In this document: positions 20,670 through 32,900 of the stretch, in pieces | Layout: each line of letters starts with the position of its first letter | Numbering within the stretch: the stretch's first letter is position 1 | Origin: Paulinella micropora | Lineage: Eukaryota; Cercozoa; Imbricatea; Euglyphida | NCBI GenBank assembly: GCA_009731375.1 | Contig: BJOX01000160.1 | Location: 163,957 to 227,365, forward strand | Direction of reading: 5' to 3' | Length of the DNA: 63,409 nt | Translations under genes and position numbers: made by a program | The notes under the pieces: generated by a model | Told to the model about the DNA's origin: nothing | The model's database searches: none | Seen by the model: the letters and a program-made list of their open reading frames with translations, nothing else

Positions 20670-21422
20670 CTATATCTCTTCCCGCATACATTCGTCCCAC
20701 ATCTCCTTAGAGAGGCCTTGCATCCACTCCACTACTTCCGCTCCCGTCTTCAGCTTCTCGACCCCCTCTTCCCTCCACGATACCCCTTCCTTCTTCTCTA
20801 CCTGCCTGTCAGATGCCTTGCCCTGGTCGTTCATGGCGTTATTCCATTCCTTCTCTTCCCGTCTCTGTTGCCTCCGCTCCTTTTCTAAAGTCTCAATCCA
20901 TGCCCGCGTTTCGTGACTGTCCCAATCCTTGTCCGGTGTGGTTTTCTCCACCCTTTCTATGATACTCCTGATCCGTAGCGGTCCCACAAACGTTCTCCAG
21001 CTGTCCTCCCCCCGGTCCTTCAAAGTCTTCACCCACTTCCTCGCGTGTTCCACCTTCCCCTTGGCACATGCCCATGCCGTATGGATTCTCTCCGCCGTCC
21101 ATTTCCCCTGTACTTTCGTCAACACAGCCATGAAACTGTATTGGTACTGTGCTTCCTCCTTCATGGCAAACACCTTCCACAAACCCTCGTCGTTGCTATA
21201 CCAACGATATTGCAATTCCCACATAGCTCCAATTGCCATCCACCTCGCATCCCTTCGGACCCGATCAGTGTCCATAATCGCTCCCACCCGTTCACCCCAC
21301 CGATATCCCATTTCCTCTACAAACCGTTGAGCCTCCTCATCCATCTTATATTCCACTCCCCCTATCTGTCCCAACTTCTTTTCCTCCTCCGATATCCCCA
21401 TCCTTACCTCCCGTATGCTCAT
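20670..21422 (-). CDS. Retrotransposon ORF, helical gag-like
   Basis: 250 codons, helix-rich with many Trp and charged residues (GAMWELQYRWYSNDEGLW, RKWVKTLKDRGEDSWRTF). It may be the matrix or capsid part of a gag polyprotein. No known domain can be named. Confidence 0.45.
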   Translation of the reverse strand: MSIREVRMGISEEEKKLGQIGGVEYKMDEEAQRFVEEMGYRWGERVGAIMDTDRVRRDARWMAIGAMWELQYRWYSNDEGLWKVFAMKEEAQYQYSFMAVLTKVQGKWTAERIHTAWACAKGKVEHARKWVKTLKDRGEDSWRTFVGPLRIRSIIERVEKTTPDKDWDSHETRAWIETLEKERRQQRREEKEWNNAMNDQGKASDRQVEKKEGVSWREEGVEKLKTGAEVVEWMQGLSKEMWDECMREEI

Positions 21423-22071
21423 CCGATGCCGTATTCTGTCCTAAAGTAGGAACAGGAGGTACTATGTCTTGTGTCTGCCGCCGCTCTCTCCTCCTCTTCC
21501 TTCTCCTCTCCTCCTTCCTATCCTCCTTTTCCATCATTGCCCGTTCTTTGCTCCTCAGATATGCTTCCCACTCTACCATCGCCGTAACATAGGCCTCCTC
21601 TGCCTGTCTTAGACCCTCGCCTCGTGAAAATGCATTGCCGTATTAGAAACCTCGTCCCGAACCTGCTCCCGTGTTATAAGATATTCCTCTTCCCGTTTAG
21701 ATACCCAAAACGACAACATGTCCCCTTCCTCAGAGTCCTCCTCCTCTGTCTCCTCACTTGTTGCCCCACCTTTTTCGTCTTCTTCCTCCAAAGCTTCCTT
21801 TGTCTCCTTACTCCCCTTCTCCATACCTAGCATAATAGGTACCCACGTGTGTCCCTTCATGCATTTATCCTCTCCTCTGTTTCTTCCGGGCTCTCGCCAC
21901 CTCCGCCTCCTCATCCTTGTCTCGTTTCCCCCGCTCCTCTTCCCTCTTGGGCTCCGCGTATTCCCGTCTCTCCCGTCTGAAAGACTGCAAAGATTCCCTG
22001 AACCGTCGCCGGTTTTCCCTTGCCTCTTGGTTCCACACGTATCGTGCCCGTCTCATCTCAGCCAGCATCAA
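21346..22071 (-). CDS. Charged coiled-coil ORFs at the start of the gag region
   Basis: Three short overlapping frames (22071-21865, 21914-21609, 21579-21346), each rich in Arg/Glu/Lys with probable coiled coils. They are likely fragments of one N-terminal region split by indels. Confidence 0.35.
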
Positions 22072-22371
22072 GGCCGATATTTTCGCCTTCTCTGCCCTGT
22101 TAATTGCCTCCCGTCTCCTTTCGAGCTCGTGAAGGCATCCCCTTCTTCCTTTCCCATTCTAACGCTTGTTCCCGCAAGGTTTCATATTCCTTATCTTTCG
22201 CTACCACCTCCTTGTATACATTCTTCCCTATGCGTATCTCCCCTTTCATCCACATCCCCCTCTCTCCCTCTTCGTTCTCCTCTTCCCACTTCTCACGCCA
22301 GAAATCCTCTAACGTACGTCCTCCTTCTTCTCCGCCTTGTCAGACTCCTTGCTTTCCATCGTGCACCTAAA

Positions 22372-23647
22372 GTAGGGCATAAGTCCTCATGCTCTGCTTT
22401 CCCCATACCACCGTACTCCCCTCTTCCATTCCTCCTACAATCCGTTCAAGTGCTCTCTATCTCTCTAGACTCTCTTCAAGTTCCCAGCAGCCTCTTTGTT
22501 CCAAAACCTCAACTCCTTCAAGTTCCCCTGTCATCCTCTACGCACTTCTGCTCCTCAACACCGCGTTCTCTGTCATTCCAGTCATATTCGTACGTGATAT
22601 GGTCGAAACAGCCAATAGTCCTCATGTGGTAAAAAGTCCGCAAACGCCCCCTAATGCTCTCAATTTGACTTGGCGTGTCTCTGACGCTTTTTGTCCGCTA
22701 TACCCGTCTGATTTGTTGATCTCTTTTTGCGCCATGATGGCATTGACTTATCCCCTTCGAAAACCTCATTTATCCTTGGAATTCCGAGCTTTTTTCAAGT
22801 TCCCTGTGTAGTCCCCCACCCCTATTCCCATTCCCTCAGGTAGCAACCCCATTCCGAAAAATTGTTTCTCCTGACCCTCTTCCTCGGACCGACGTGTCCA
22901 CCCCCAAACCGTGCCTGTTGTAAAGCCATTCTCTTCATAAAATCTCACAAAATTTGCTTCCCCCAACTTCTCCTGTTTCCCCTTTCGTTCTCCCACGTCT
23001 CTGTTCCCCAAATATGCCCGATTCTTCACAAAATCCTTACGTCTCAGCGTCCGTTTCCATGCTTCCGACCCCAAGTCAACAGGGCATCCGAGCCTCTAGC
23101 CCCCAAAACCCACGGAAAACATCACAAACCCTCAATCCATGATCAAGCAAACACGAATTACACATTCCTGCATAGTTTCCTATACATGTATTCTTATATA
23201 TATGAATGAGAGAGTGTCCCCAACCTGTGTCTGTTCCCCAGCAACCCTTGCCCTGACACCAAACCTTCTGAAAACCGCACCCCACCTCCACAAAAGCATG
23301 CCTCATATCCCTCTGGACACACCCACACACCCGGAACCCCAAGGCAAGCATCCATACCCTCGAAAACCTCACACTCACCACCTTTGAGCTGAGAGCTGTC
23401 CAGTCCCAAAACCTCTAGTCACAGCAACCCCTGCCTTTCTGCAAAACAGCCCATGAGTAGTCCTCCTGTCCAAGAAAATCATTGCCCCTACCCCCTTGCA
23501 TGCCCCTGTAATCAAAACAGCTCAAGAAAAAGCATATAACCCCTGGAAGCGCATCAGAAAAATTCCCCCCTCTCCCATTTTTCTCTCGATGTCTCTTTCT
23601 CAACAGAAAATTTCCGAGAAACAGAGGAAAATTTCCATACGCGTTTA
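22372..23647 (-). other. Retrotransposon 5' leader, no supported gene
   Basis: About 1.3 kb between the primer-binding-site candidate and the first gag-like frames. It contains several short open frames on both strands but none with convincing composition or motifs. Confidence 0.6.
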
Positions 23648-23664
23648 TTGTATTAGCGACTCCA
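23648..23664 (-). other. Primer-binding-site candidate
   Basis: Minus strand reads TGGAGTCGCTAATACAA starting three nucleotides inside the 5' LTR. The leading TGG would pair with a tRNA CCA end. The primer tRNA was not identified. Confidence 0.6.
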
Positions 23665-23667
23665 GAT

Positions 23668-23826
23668 TGTTACGATAGTAGGATTTTTAATAAACAGATA
23701 ACTGTTACTAACGATATGAAGACTGAGGAATACCTAAAGTAGGGACTCCGTAATTTCCAGACCAAGGAATTAACCGACAGACCGGAACGATCAGTATTGC
23801 CATTATATACCGGGTGGGCCGGCATA
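23668..23826 (-). repeat. Right LTR (5' LTR)
   Basis: 159 bp matching 9096-9254 with two substitutions. The minus strand has TATATAA near its start, a plausible promoter TATA box for the element. Confidence 0.92.
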
Positions 23827-23830
23827 GTCA
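23827..23830. repeat. Target-site duplication GTCA (right)
   Basis: Matches GTCA at 9092-9095 on the other side of the element. Confidence 0.75.
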
Positions 23831-26220
23831 GAACTCAAATTAGTGATCGGAATTCAAATTAGTTTAATTTAACGGTTAAACATTGCGCAAATTATTCTGA
23901 TTTTGCGGACGGATATAACCGTCATTAATAAATTAAATTGAACTAAGATTAATCGGACTTTCATTTTAATTTTCATTGTCTCCCACTTTCTCCCACCTTT
24001 AGATACAATAAATGTAACTTTCTTTTTCGTGCTTCGCATTCCTGTCCATCTCTGTGAGTGGCAAGGTTTTATCCCACTTTCATTCCGAGGCTTCTCTCCC
24101 CTAGTTTTAATCAAGACTCTTCCTTTTCATTTTTCGACTTCCTGTACATCTCTATGACTGGCAAGGTTCTACCCTCTCCTTTGCTTTATATAATATATTA
24201 CTTTCGTTCCCCAATTTCGTTTCCCCTTAATTTGCATGCTTCGCCTTCTTGATCATGCCTGCGAGTGGCAAGGTTCTATTAGTATTAATATCAATATCAA
24301 TATGAAAAGCGTGATCGTGCGACAACAAAAAAAACAACAACAGCAACAAGTATGTTATGTATGTTATGTATGTTATGTATGTTATGTATGTTATGTAATA
24401 CTATGTTATGTATGTTATGTATGTATGTAAGTATGTATTTATGTATGCATATACATGTATGTATGTATGTATGTATGTATTTATGGTAACGTTAGGTTTC
24501 ACCTGGCAATAATATGCTGACAAAGATACTGTTCCTAGTGCATGATTTTCTATTAATATCTTATCTTAACTATTATACCTTCACACCCACCCCCCCCCTC
24601 CCCCCCCCGGGCCCCCTCCTCCTCATCTCTCTCTTTCTCATAAGAAAGGGAGGAAAATCAATCACTTGTTTATTAATATTAATATGTATTACTGACGACA
24701 TTCAAGTAATAAAAAAAAAAAAAAAAACTTTTCAAGTTTGGATGAAATTTAAAGATTTTAACAAAATTTAAAATTTTGCAAATAAATTTCCAATTTTGGT
24801 TGAAATTTTGAAAATATTCGCGAAAATATTAATATATACTATTGATATTGCGGATGAATATAGCAGTTACTAAGAATTTGAAAAATTCAAAATTTCATTC
24901 AAAATTAAAATTTCATATATAAAAAATTACAATTTCATCCAAAATCAAAATTCTATCCAAAATTGAGTTGAAAAGCATGTTAATTTTTTATTTGAATGTC
25001 TTCAGCAGTAGACATATGCTAGTTAGTAATAGACTCGGAGGTATCAGATACTATCCGGCGCTACCGGAGATATATAGTCCGGCGTTACTCCTGTAATGCT
25101 CCCACGATAGCCCTTTAAAAGTCAGTAATATAACCAAACACAAATCCCCAAATAAGGAGAATGATGTATCGTTATATTAATATTAGCTCAGTAAAGCCGA
25201 CGGAGAAAACTGCAACAGACCAAGATTGAGTTAGGTTGCGGCGTTCCTGACAAATGATACTGGGAAAAATATACTTTTTACCAGCTACTAGTATCCGGTG
25301 GGTGATCACTACAGTATCCCCTTCCGATTTTATGACGGAAATGAAATTTTCGTCATATACTCTCTGATTTCTTTCTGCACTTGCGATACAGTGGGGTGGT
25401 GCAAACTCGCTGCCTTAACCCACTGATATCCCGCCGGGCCGCTCGGGAGGAGAGTTCAAGTGAAGCTCGGAGGCCACTGGACTGAGCCGGGAGGGAGGGG
25501 AAGCAGGCACGGGAAACCCGGCAGCGGCGGGCCGGCTTGACTCTGAGCGGGAGGGCCCGGGCCGGTGTCTCAGACGGTGTAATACTAGTAGCACTTCAGG
25601 AGGTTTTTTGTCAACTAAAAAGTGATTTTTATTTTATTACTTCAAGTTTTATTTTCTTCAGCTTGAGAATCGGAACTTTTTTTCAGTATCACTGCATATT
25701 AGTTCAAGCAAGTGACTCTGAACATTAATATTTTATTGTCGTACTGTTCATTAATATTGTAGTATTAATATTTTGTCTTAACATCATATATGTAACTACA
25801 TATGACTGTGGCTCTGCTTTAAAAAAAAAATTAATTAATTAAAAAAAAAATATTTATTTATTGATTTTTCCTCTTGATTGTCCGCAGTTGTACTACTTAG
25901 TTTACTTTTTTACGCAATCACTCTTTTAAGTTAGAAACTTGCCACTCGTAGGAGTGAGTGGGAAGACGAAGCATGAGAAAGAAATTAATAAAAAAAGGTG
26001 ACTCGGCACAGTCCATCGATTTTACTTTACGCAAGCACTGTTTGAATAGAATACTTGCCACTCGTAGAGCTGAGAGGGAAGCTTTTACTACTTCGTAACT
26101 TGAGCCGGGCCGTCACAGCAGAACCAAAAGGGGAGTTTGGAAGGATGAGGTAGTTGAGAAACGAATCAGTTAGATATCAGCTCGTCCAGCAGGGGACAGA
26201 GCGAAGCTAACATACATGCA
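23831..26220. other. AT-rich intergenic block with dispersed repeats
   Basis: No gene supported. It holds three direct copies of a motif ending in GAGTGGCAAGG (24056, 24156, 24263) and two inverted copies (25938, 26054), a TATGT-based minisatellite (24353-24500), an A+T-rich stretch of AAATTT-type words (24710-24970), and a GC-rich island at about 25430-25570. Confidence 0.7.
24353..24500. repeat. (TATGT)n-type minisatellite
   Basis: Repeats of TATGTTATG changing into TATG tetranucleotides. Confidence 0.9.
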
Positions 26221-26234
26221 CGTTTACAAAGATA

Positions 26235-26253
26235 GATAGATAGACAGACAGAC

Positions 26254-26313
<60 letters not shown>
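26235..26313. repeat. (GATA)n microsatellite
   Basis: GATA with a few GACA units. Confidence 0.95.
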
Positions 26314-26314
<1 letters not shown>

Positions 26315-26511
26315 CACATAGGCTACATACATAGGCTACACACATGGGCTACATACATACATCGATACGTGCGTACTTAATGCTTGGTAGATTTCAGAGA
26401 AAGCGAGCAATAGCTGGTAGTAATGCAGGCGAAATTTGGGGCTGGCGCGTAATGTGGCTTGTTGCGCGGGGATGTACTCAAGGGGAACCTGCCGGACCAG
26501 GAGAGACAGAG

Positions 26512-26966
26512 GAGGAGGAGGACAAGGAGGAGGAGGAGGAGGAGGAGGAGAAGAAGAAGAAGAAGAAGAAAAGAAGAAGAAGAAGAAGAAGGAGAAGAAG
26601 AAGAAGAAGAAGAAGAAGAAGAAGAAGAAGGAGGAGGAGGAGGAGGAGGAGGAGGAGGACAACACGAAGAAGAAGAAGAAGAAGAAGAAGAAGAAGAAGA
26701 AGAAGAAGAAGAAGAAGAAGAAGAAGAAGAAGGAGGAGGAGGAGGAGGAGGAGGAGGAGGAGAAGAAGGAGAAGAAGAAGAAGAAGAAGAAGAAGAAGAA
26801 GAAGAAGAAGAAGGAGAAGAAGAAGAAGAAGAAGCAGTAGTAGTAGTAGTAGTAGTAGTAGAAAGAAGAAGAAGAAGAAGAAGAAGAAGAAGAAGAAGAA
26901 CAACAACAACAACAACAACAACAAGAACAAGAAGAAGAACAAAAAGAAGAAGAACAAAAAGAAGAA

Positions 26967-26997
<31 letters not shown>

Positions 26998-27390
26998 AAG
27001 AAGAAGAAGAAGGAGGAGGAGGAGAAGGAGAAGGAGAAGGAGAAGGAGAAGAAGAAGAAGAAGAAAGAAGAAAGAAGAAGAAGAAGAAGAAGAAGAAGAA
27101 GAAGAAGAAGGAGGAGGAGGAGGAGGAGGAGGAGGAAGACGAGGAGGAGGAGAAGGAGAAGAAGAAGAAGAAGAAGAAGGAGGAGGAGGAGGAGGAGGGC
27201 AAGAAGAAGAAGAAGAAGAAGAAGAAGAAGAAGAAGAAGAAGAAGAAGAAGAAGGAGAAGAAGAAAGCAAAATGAGAGGAGAGAGAGAGAGGAGAGAGAG
27301 AGGGAGAGAGAGAGAGAGAGAGAGAGGCACACACACACACATACTAATACACAAAGAAAGAAGGAGAGAAAAGGAAAAAAGACGATGGGC
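26512..27390. repeat. Compound purine tract, expanded copy of 4143-4905
   Basis: Same ordered sub-blocks as 4143-4905 but with longer GAA and GGA runs. The 648-codon and similar open frames here are poly-Ser, poly-Leu, poly-Arg or poly-Glu artefacts. Confidence 0.9.
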
Positions 27391-27484
27391 AGACAGAGAG
27401 AGGGATGAAGAGAGAGAGAGAGAGGGGGGGGGGGAAAGAGAGAGAGAGAAAGAGAGCGGAAGAAGAAGAAGAAGAGGAAGAAGA

Positions 27485-27523
<39 letters not shown>

Positions 27524-27572
27524 AGGAGAAGAAGAAGAAAGCAAAATGAGAGGGAGAGAGAGAGAGAGAGGG

Positions 27573-27604
<32 letters not shown>

Positions 27605-27628
27605 AAGTGAACGAGTGAGTGAGTGAGT

Positions 27629-27660
<32 letters not shown>

Positions 27661-27737
27661 CACACACACACATACTAACACACAAAGAAAGAAGGAGAGA
27701 AAAGGAGAAAAGACGATGGGCAGACAGAAAGAGGGAT

Positions 27738-27774
<37 letters not shown>

Positions 27775-28056
27775 AAGAGAGTAAGAGAAAGAGAGCGGAA
27801 GAAGACGAAGAAGAAGAAGGAAGAAGAAGAAGAAGAAGAAGAAGAAGAAGAAGAAGAAGAAGAAAGAAAAATGAGAGGGAGAGAGACAGAGAGAATGAGA
27901 GAGAGAATGAGAGAGAGAGAGAATGAGAGAGAGAGAGAGAGAGTGAACGAGTGAGTGAGTGAGTGAGAGAGAGAGAGAGAGGCACACACACATACTAATA
28001 CACAAAGAAAGAAGGAGAGAAAAGGAGAAAAGACGATGGGCAGACAGAGAGGGATG

Positions 28057-28095
<39 letters not shown>

Positions 28096-28166
28096 GAAGA
28101 GAGTAAGAGAAAGAGAGCGATGGAGCGAGCGAGAGAGAGTGTGTGTGTGTGTGAGAGAGAGAGAGA

Positions 28167-28261
<95 letters not shown>

Positions 28262-28345
28262 TGTGAGAGAGAGAGAGAAAGAGAGAGAGAGAGACACACA
28301 CACACACACATACTAATACACAAACAAAGAAAGAAGGAGAGAAGG
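27327..28345. repeat. Higher-order tandem repeat with about 60-bp anchor
   Basis: An anchor beginning GCACACACACACATACTAAT and containing GAAAGAAGGAGAGAAAAGG recurs at 27327, 27660, 27982 and 28294, spaced 333, 322 and 312 bp, separated by variable GA/GAA runs. The last copy loses its GACGATGGG end. A fifth copy lies at 4843-4905. Confidence 0.85.
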
Positions 28346-28350
28346 ACCTC

Positions 28351-28490
28351 TTCGAGAGGATGGAACGTATTTCAAAGTTGGCCTGCTCTAAACTGAACAT
28401 ACAAGGACTTAGATAGATAGATAGGTGGGTAGATAGATAGATAGGTAGGTAGGTAGATTGGTAGATAGATAGAGAGGTAGGTTGATAGAC

Positions 28491-28551
<61 letters not shown>

Positions 28552-29153
28552 GATAGATACACTTATTTACCTGTCTAGTTTCGCTTTGAACAACGCCAAG
28601 GCCTGCAAAAGATAGATAGATAGATATGTTTGGTCTATCAGCTCTGCATATCCGAAGACATAGGCATCCATTCCACCCCGCCTCCAGACGGAGGCTGGGT
28701 AGCGGGCTGGGAGGAAGCACTAAGCTTAGAATGTATGCAGTCTGAAGGTTCTACACGATAGATAGATAGATAGATGAAATATCGACTAATGTCAGAAAAA
28801 AGGAGCTTCTGATTTCGTCAACCAGGAAGTCTGTGGGTAAAGTATTAACCCGATGCCCAGCTAAGCCGTGATGTTTGCACGGAAGGGACTGATACAGGCA
28901 ATACCAAATCTCCCTAGTACCAGGCGGGGCCAGGGCTCGTTCCATAAGCGCCCCTTGCAGAACGAGCTCCCACCTCCATTACAGAGGACCCAGTAAGCAG
29001 ATGGAGTTTCGAGACTGTTCGACAGTCTAGTATAAACCGACAGAGCACTGTGGGTTTTATTCCGGGCTCAACAAGCGAGAAAGGGCACCCTGAGGGAACA
29101 GGATTGTGCTTCCCGTCGCTATTTCGGCATGTGACTTATAGGCGTATGGCTAG

Positions 29154-29207
<54 letters not shown>

Positions 29208-29251
29208 AAAAACAACCCCATAGGCCTGTAATTGACAAACAAGCATATACG

Positions 29252-29298
<47 letters not shown>

Positions 29299-29329
29299 GT
29301 CTATCTGTCTGTCTGTCTGTCTGTCTGTG

Positions 29330-29398
<69 letters not shown>

Positions 29399-29789
29399 GA
29401 GATGTCGCAAAGGAATGTAGTCCTTGCAAAGGAACGCAGTTTCACATCAAACAATAATTTGTGTACTGTGCATGTGTCCGGGATGGGAATCACGGGTAGA
29501 CTGTGTTCTGGAAAAAGAAGAGGAGGAAGGACGTTGAAGAAAAAGGCAATCTAGGAATGGAGAGTGGGAGGATAAGGAAGAAGAGAAAGAAAAGGAAGCC
29601 GTTAGTCCAAGTGTTTTGAGCACCGTAAGCTTGCGCAAGCTACAATGATGACATTGTATGAGGCCTAAACCCCCGCAGGGACCTAGCCCGGGCTATGCAA
29701 CACTGGACGGCTATGATGGAATGCAGTCACCAATACGGACTAGAGGAAGATTAGTCCAATTTTTGACTGCACAGGAGCTGTCTGTCGGT
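28351..29789. other. GATA-rich intergenic region
   Basis: No gene supported. GATA/CTAT arrays at 28409-28558, 28611-28625, 28759-28774, 29155-29206 and an inverted pair at 29252-29398 are separated by unique sequence. Confidence 0.7.
29252..29398. repeat. Inverted microsatellite: (CTAT)n then (GATA)n
   Basis: A CTAT array (29252-29299), CTGT units, then a GATA array (29331-29398). The two arms are complementary and could form a hairpin of roughly 50 bp. Confidence 0.85.
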
Positions 29790-29962
29790 CTATTTTTTAT
29801 ACAACAACAATTCCAGTTATCTTTCAATTCGTGCTCTACTTTTTTTTCCTCAGTCTTTAGTTCTACTTCAAGGACACGAGACTTTAATTCTGGAGTTAGT
29901 TCGCCATCCATATCCATAATAGGCGGCGGTCTGTGAAGTCTAGTTGTATTATTGTTTGACAT
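29711..29962 (-). CDS. Small ORF after the fibre, truncated at the element border
   Basis: 83 codons; its ATG (29960-29962) overlaps the last codons of the fibre gene (stop 29949-29951), a tight arrangement typical of compact viral genomes. The first about 55 residues have AT-rich viral codon use and a charged helix (LKSRVLEVELKTEEKKVEHE); the rest enters GC-richer sequence. The ORF may therefore be cut at the junction with host DNA. Function unknown. Confidence 0.5.
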   Translation of the reverse strand: MSNNNTTRLHRPPPIMDMDGELTPELKSRVLEVELKTEEKKVEHELKDNWNCCCIKNRPTDSSCAVKNWTNLPLVRIGDCIPS

Positions 29963-32900
29963 TTGAAAAAACGACTGCTCGTATTTCTGCTAATTGGTTG
30001 GTTTGGTCTTGTAGTATATTAAGTAAAAGTTTATTTTCTTTTTCTAAATTAACTAACTTTTCTGATAATTGTTGAACCGCTTTAATTAATGGGGCGATAA
30101 ACTCGGAATAACCTATACCCTAACCGACATCACCACTATCAACACATTTAACATCTTCTGGATTAACACTCACACCCTTCAATTCGCATCTTTTTCTTTG
30201 CTTTGGACACGGAACCATAATTGTTTCTTTTATAAAACCGCCAAAATCTAGCATATTCATTTCTGTTAGTATTTCTTCTAATTCCTGTGCTATCAAACCC
30301 GTTCTTTGTTTCTTGTTGTCATCAATCATACGATAGCAGACTGGATTTAACTTATTAATAAAATCTAAGACTAAGCATTCCTTTATATCTTTTTTTTTTC
30401 TCCTGTCTGAATATTGAATTGGATTAGACAATACCCATAATTGTCCATCGCTTGCTTTCAAAGACATTAAAGCAGTATTTGAACTATTCTCCCATATGAA
30501 ACCCACTCGTTGAAGAATTATTCACTCTAAATCTAAAAGCATAAGAAGTTAATCCTCCGCCTACTCCTCCTGCTGGTGCTGTTCCTCCATTTAATGCTTT
30601 ATTTGCTCCAGACTGAGACATATAAATCCCCCATGCTGAATCAGCAGTATCCCATACAAATATTCCTCTCGCATTCGTCCCGTCTGTTTGTCCTTGAATT
30701 CCTATTTTCGCTCCATTATTAGTTGTGGTCGTTAGCAACCCAGAATATGTAATTCCCGCATTCGCCGTTATTAATCCGCTCGCCGTTATTGCCTTTGTTG
30801 TTAATAAGCCTGCTGTATCAAGTTCAATAGCCACAGACCAAGGAACAGCAGCCCCAACACTTTTCCCACTATCATACAAAAATCTAAGTTTGTTGGAAAA
30901 TTTATTAATTAAAAAGTTTGAACTCGCATAACTTGATTTCCATTCCGCGCCATCTAAATAAGCATCAAAGCCCATATTTATGCTATTATGTCCTAAATTA
31001 AATAGTCCAAATGTAGGATAAATATCTTCCGTTGTAATTGCCTGCAAATGTGCTCCAGTTGTATTGTTGTTAAATGTCCCATACAATTCTAAGCCCGCTG
31101 TCGTACCTATTCCTTTTGTTGTGTTTCCTATAATTATTGGTTTGCCTGTTGCTGTTGTTATTTTACGCTTGCCGTTAATGTTGTTGTAGTCATGCCAGCA
31201 GTTGAAGTGATTGATGTTCCCGTTATTGTTCCACCATTTGTTATGTTGTTTGAATTCATATCCAAAGCACCATAAAACCGCATACCGCCAGCATTGTTAA
31301 AACGGACAATGTAAGATGAAGCACTTTTATTATCCAAAAGTTTTGAAATATAATGTACCGCCCCTTTTACATCAAATGCAACATTCGTGAATACATAACC
31401 TCTTTGGTCTGCGGTTCCACTTGTAGCGGTATTTAGAGAAAATAAGAAATATTGATAATCACCTGATGTCTGCGAAAAGAATATATCTCCTCCATTTTGG
31501 TTTAATATCCTCGCCCCATTATATGTAATATTTCCACCATTAATGATAACTTGATTATTAAAATCAGCCGTTTGTGTTAAAGTTAGATATTTTATCGTAG
31601 TGCTCGCCCCATTAAATGTTTTACTTCCTGTCATGGTTTGGTCTCCTGTTAGTTTCACACAATTGTCATCCAGATATTGCCTATTTACCGCTTCATTTGC
31701 ATTTTGTGGTGCTCCCAGATTAACAATCCGACTACTCAATCTAATCCAGTAGCATTAAACCACGAAACAATCGCCCCATCAATAATAAAACTTATTTTTT
31801 TCGCGGAAATTTCAAAGTTGTAATATGTTGCCGTGTTCATATCCAAACTAGCAATTGACCCGATATTACTGGTAGAATTGAAAACAATGAATGTTCCCTT
31901 TGTTGTTGAATTGATTGAATTTCCCGTTATTTCAACACCACTGCTATATGTCTTAATTCCTGCTATTGTTTGGTTTCCTGAGGTTTTAACAGCCGAACCA
32001 TCAAGAACAGAAACATCCACACCATCAACAAGATTTACATTTGTTATGATTTGGTTTCCCATATTTAGCCCTCCAGTCATACTAGCAGTGCCGTCTAATC
32101 TAAGAAATGGTGATGCCACGTTTCTCCATTGTCCAGTGCTATAAATGAGTAGCTGATTATCTGATGCTGTTGTTGTAATCACATCGCTATGTGTATCAAT
32201 ACTTCCACTCGCCGACACTTTCGCGTTGTTGGAGTCGTGCTCTGATAGCCAAGTTGTGATAGACCTGCCATTTAGTTGACCTACGTTTGTAATGTTTTGA
32301 CTTTTCATATCAAGACCAGCACTCGCATTTATTATACTGCTAAATGTTTTAATTCCTCCTATGGTTTGGTCTCCTGTTAGTTTGACCACTGAACCATCAA
32401 CTGCGAGATTAGCGAGATTAATTCCATTATACGTAGAAGCCCCTGAAATAGCATAACCATTCATATTTAGTGCCCCCGTCATACTAGCAGTGCCGTCTAA
32501 TCTAAGAAAGGGTGGTGTGGTATTTCTCCATTGTCCTGTGCTATAAATAAGCAGTTGGTTATCTGCTGGGAAGCCTGATATTGTCACATCGCTGTGGCTA
32601 TCTATACTTCCACTCGCTGAAACTTTATCATTATTATCATTATGCTCAAATATCCATTCATCAACATCTTTGGTATTTAGTAAATTTACTCCTGTTATAT
32701 TCTTCCTTCCCATACTAATATTGCCGAATTCATCAACATTTATCGGAAATGTTTTATTTACCCAGTTTATTGAATTATATGTTAGATAACTATTCATTGC
32801 TATCGGCGCGGTTATAACCACATCTGAAAGTGTATCAATTGAACCAAGGGCTGTATTCTTCCCTTTGCCTTCTACATCGTTGTAAGTTAAGTATTGTCCG

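Larger units (their letters stand above)
9096..23826 (-). mobile_element. Complete 14.7-kb Ty3/gypsy-type LTR retrotransposon
   Basis: The element is delimited by two 159-bp direct repeats (9096-9254 and 23668-23826) that differ at two positions, and by a 4-bp target duplication GTCA. Transcription is leftward: a primer-binding-site candidate lies just inside the right LTR and a polypurine tract just inside the left LTR. Coding order is gag-like ORFs, protease, RT, RNase H, integrase, with a GPY/F-type module after the integrase core, which is the Ty3/gypsy order. Frames are interrupted several times, so this copy is unlikely to be autonomous. It is unusually long for such short LTRs: about 5 kb of gag-like and orphan ORFs precede the protease, and about 2 kb of repeat-rich sequence follows the integrase. 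Confidence 0.92.

Noticed and set aside
11036-22632. Plus-strand open frames across the retrotransposon
   Set aside because: Antisense shadows of the RT, integrase and gag frames, rich in Ser/Pro/Leu as expected from reverse reading.
25430-25570. Possible rRNA or CpG-island fragment
   Set aside because: GC-rich but no recognisable rRNA core sequence and no adjacent gene start.
26336-28562. Open frames up to 648 codons
   Set aside because: Poly-Ser, Leu, Arg or Glu from GAA/GGA/GA repeats; no normal protein segment within them.
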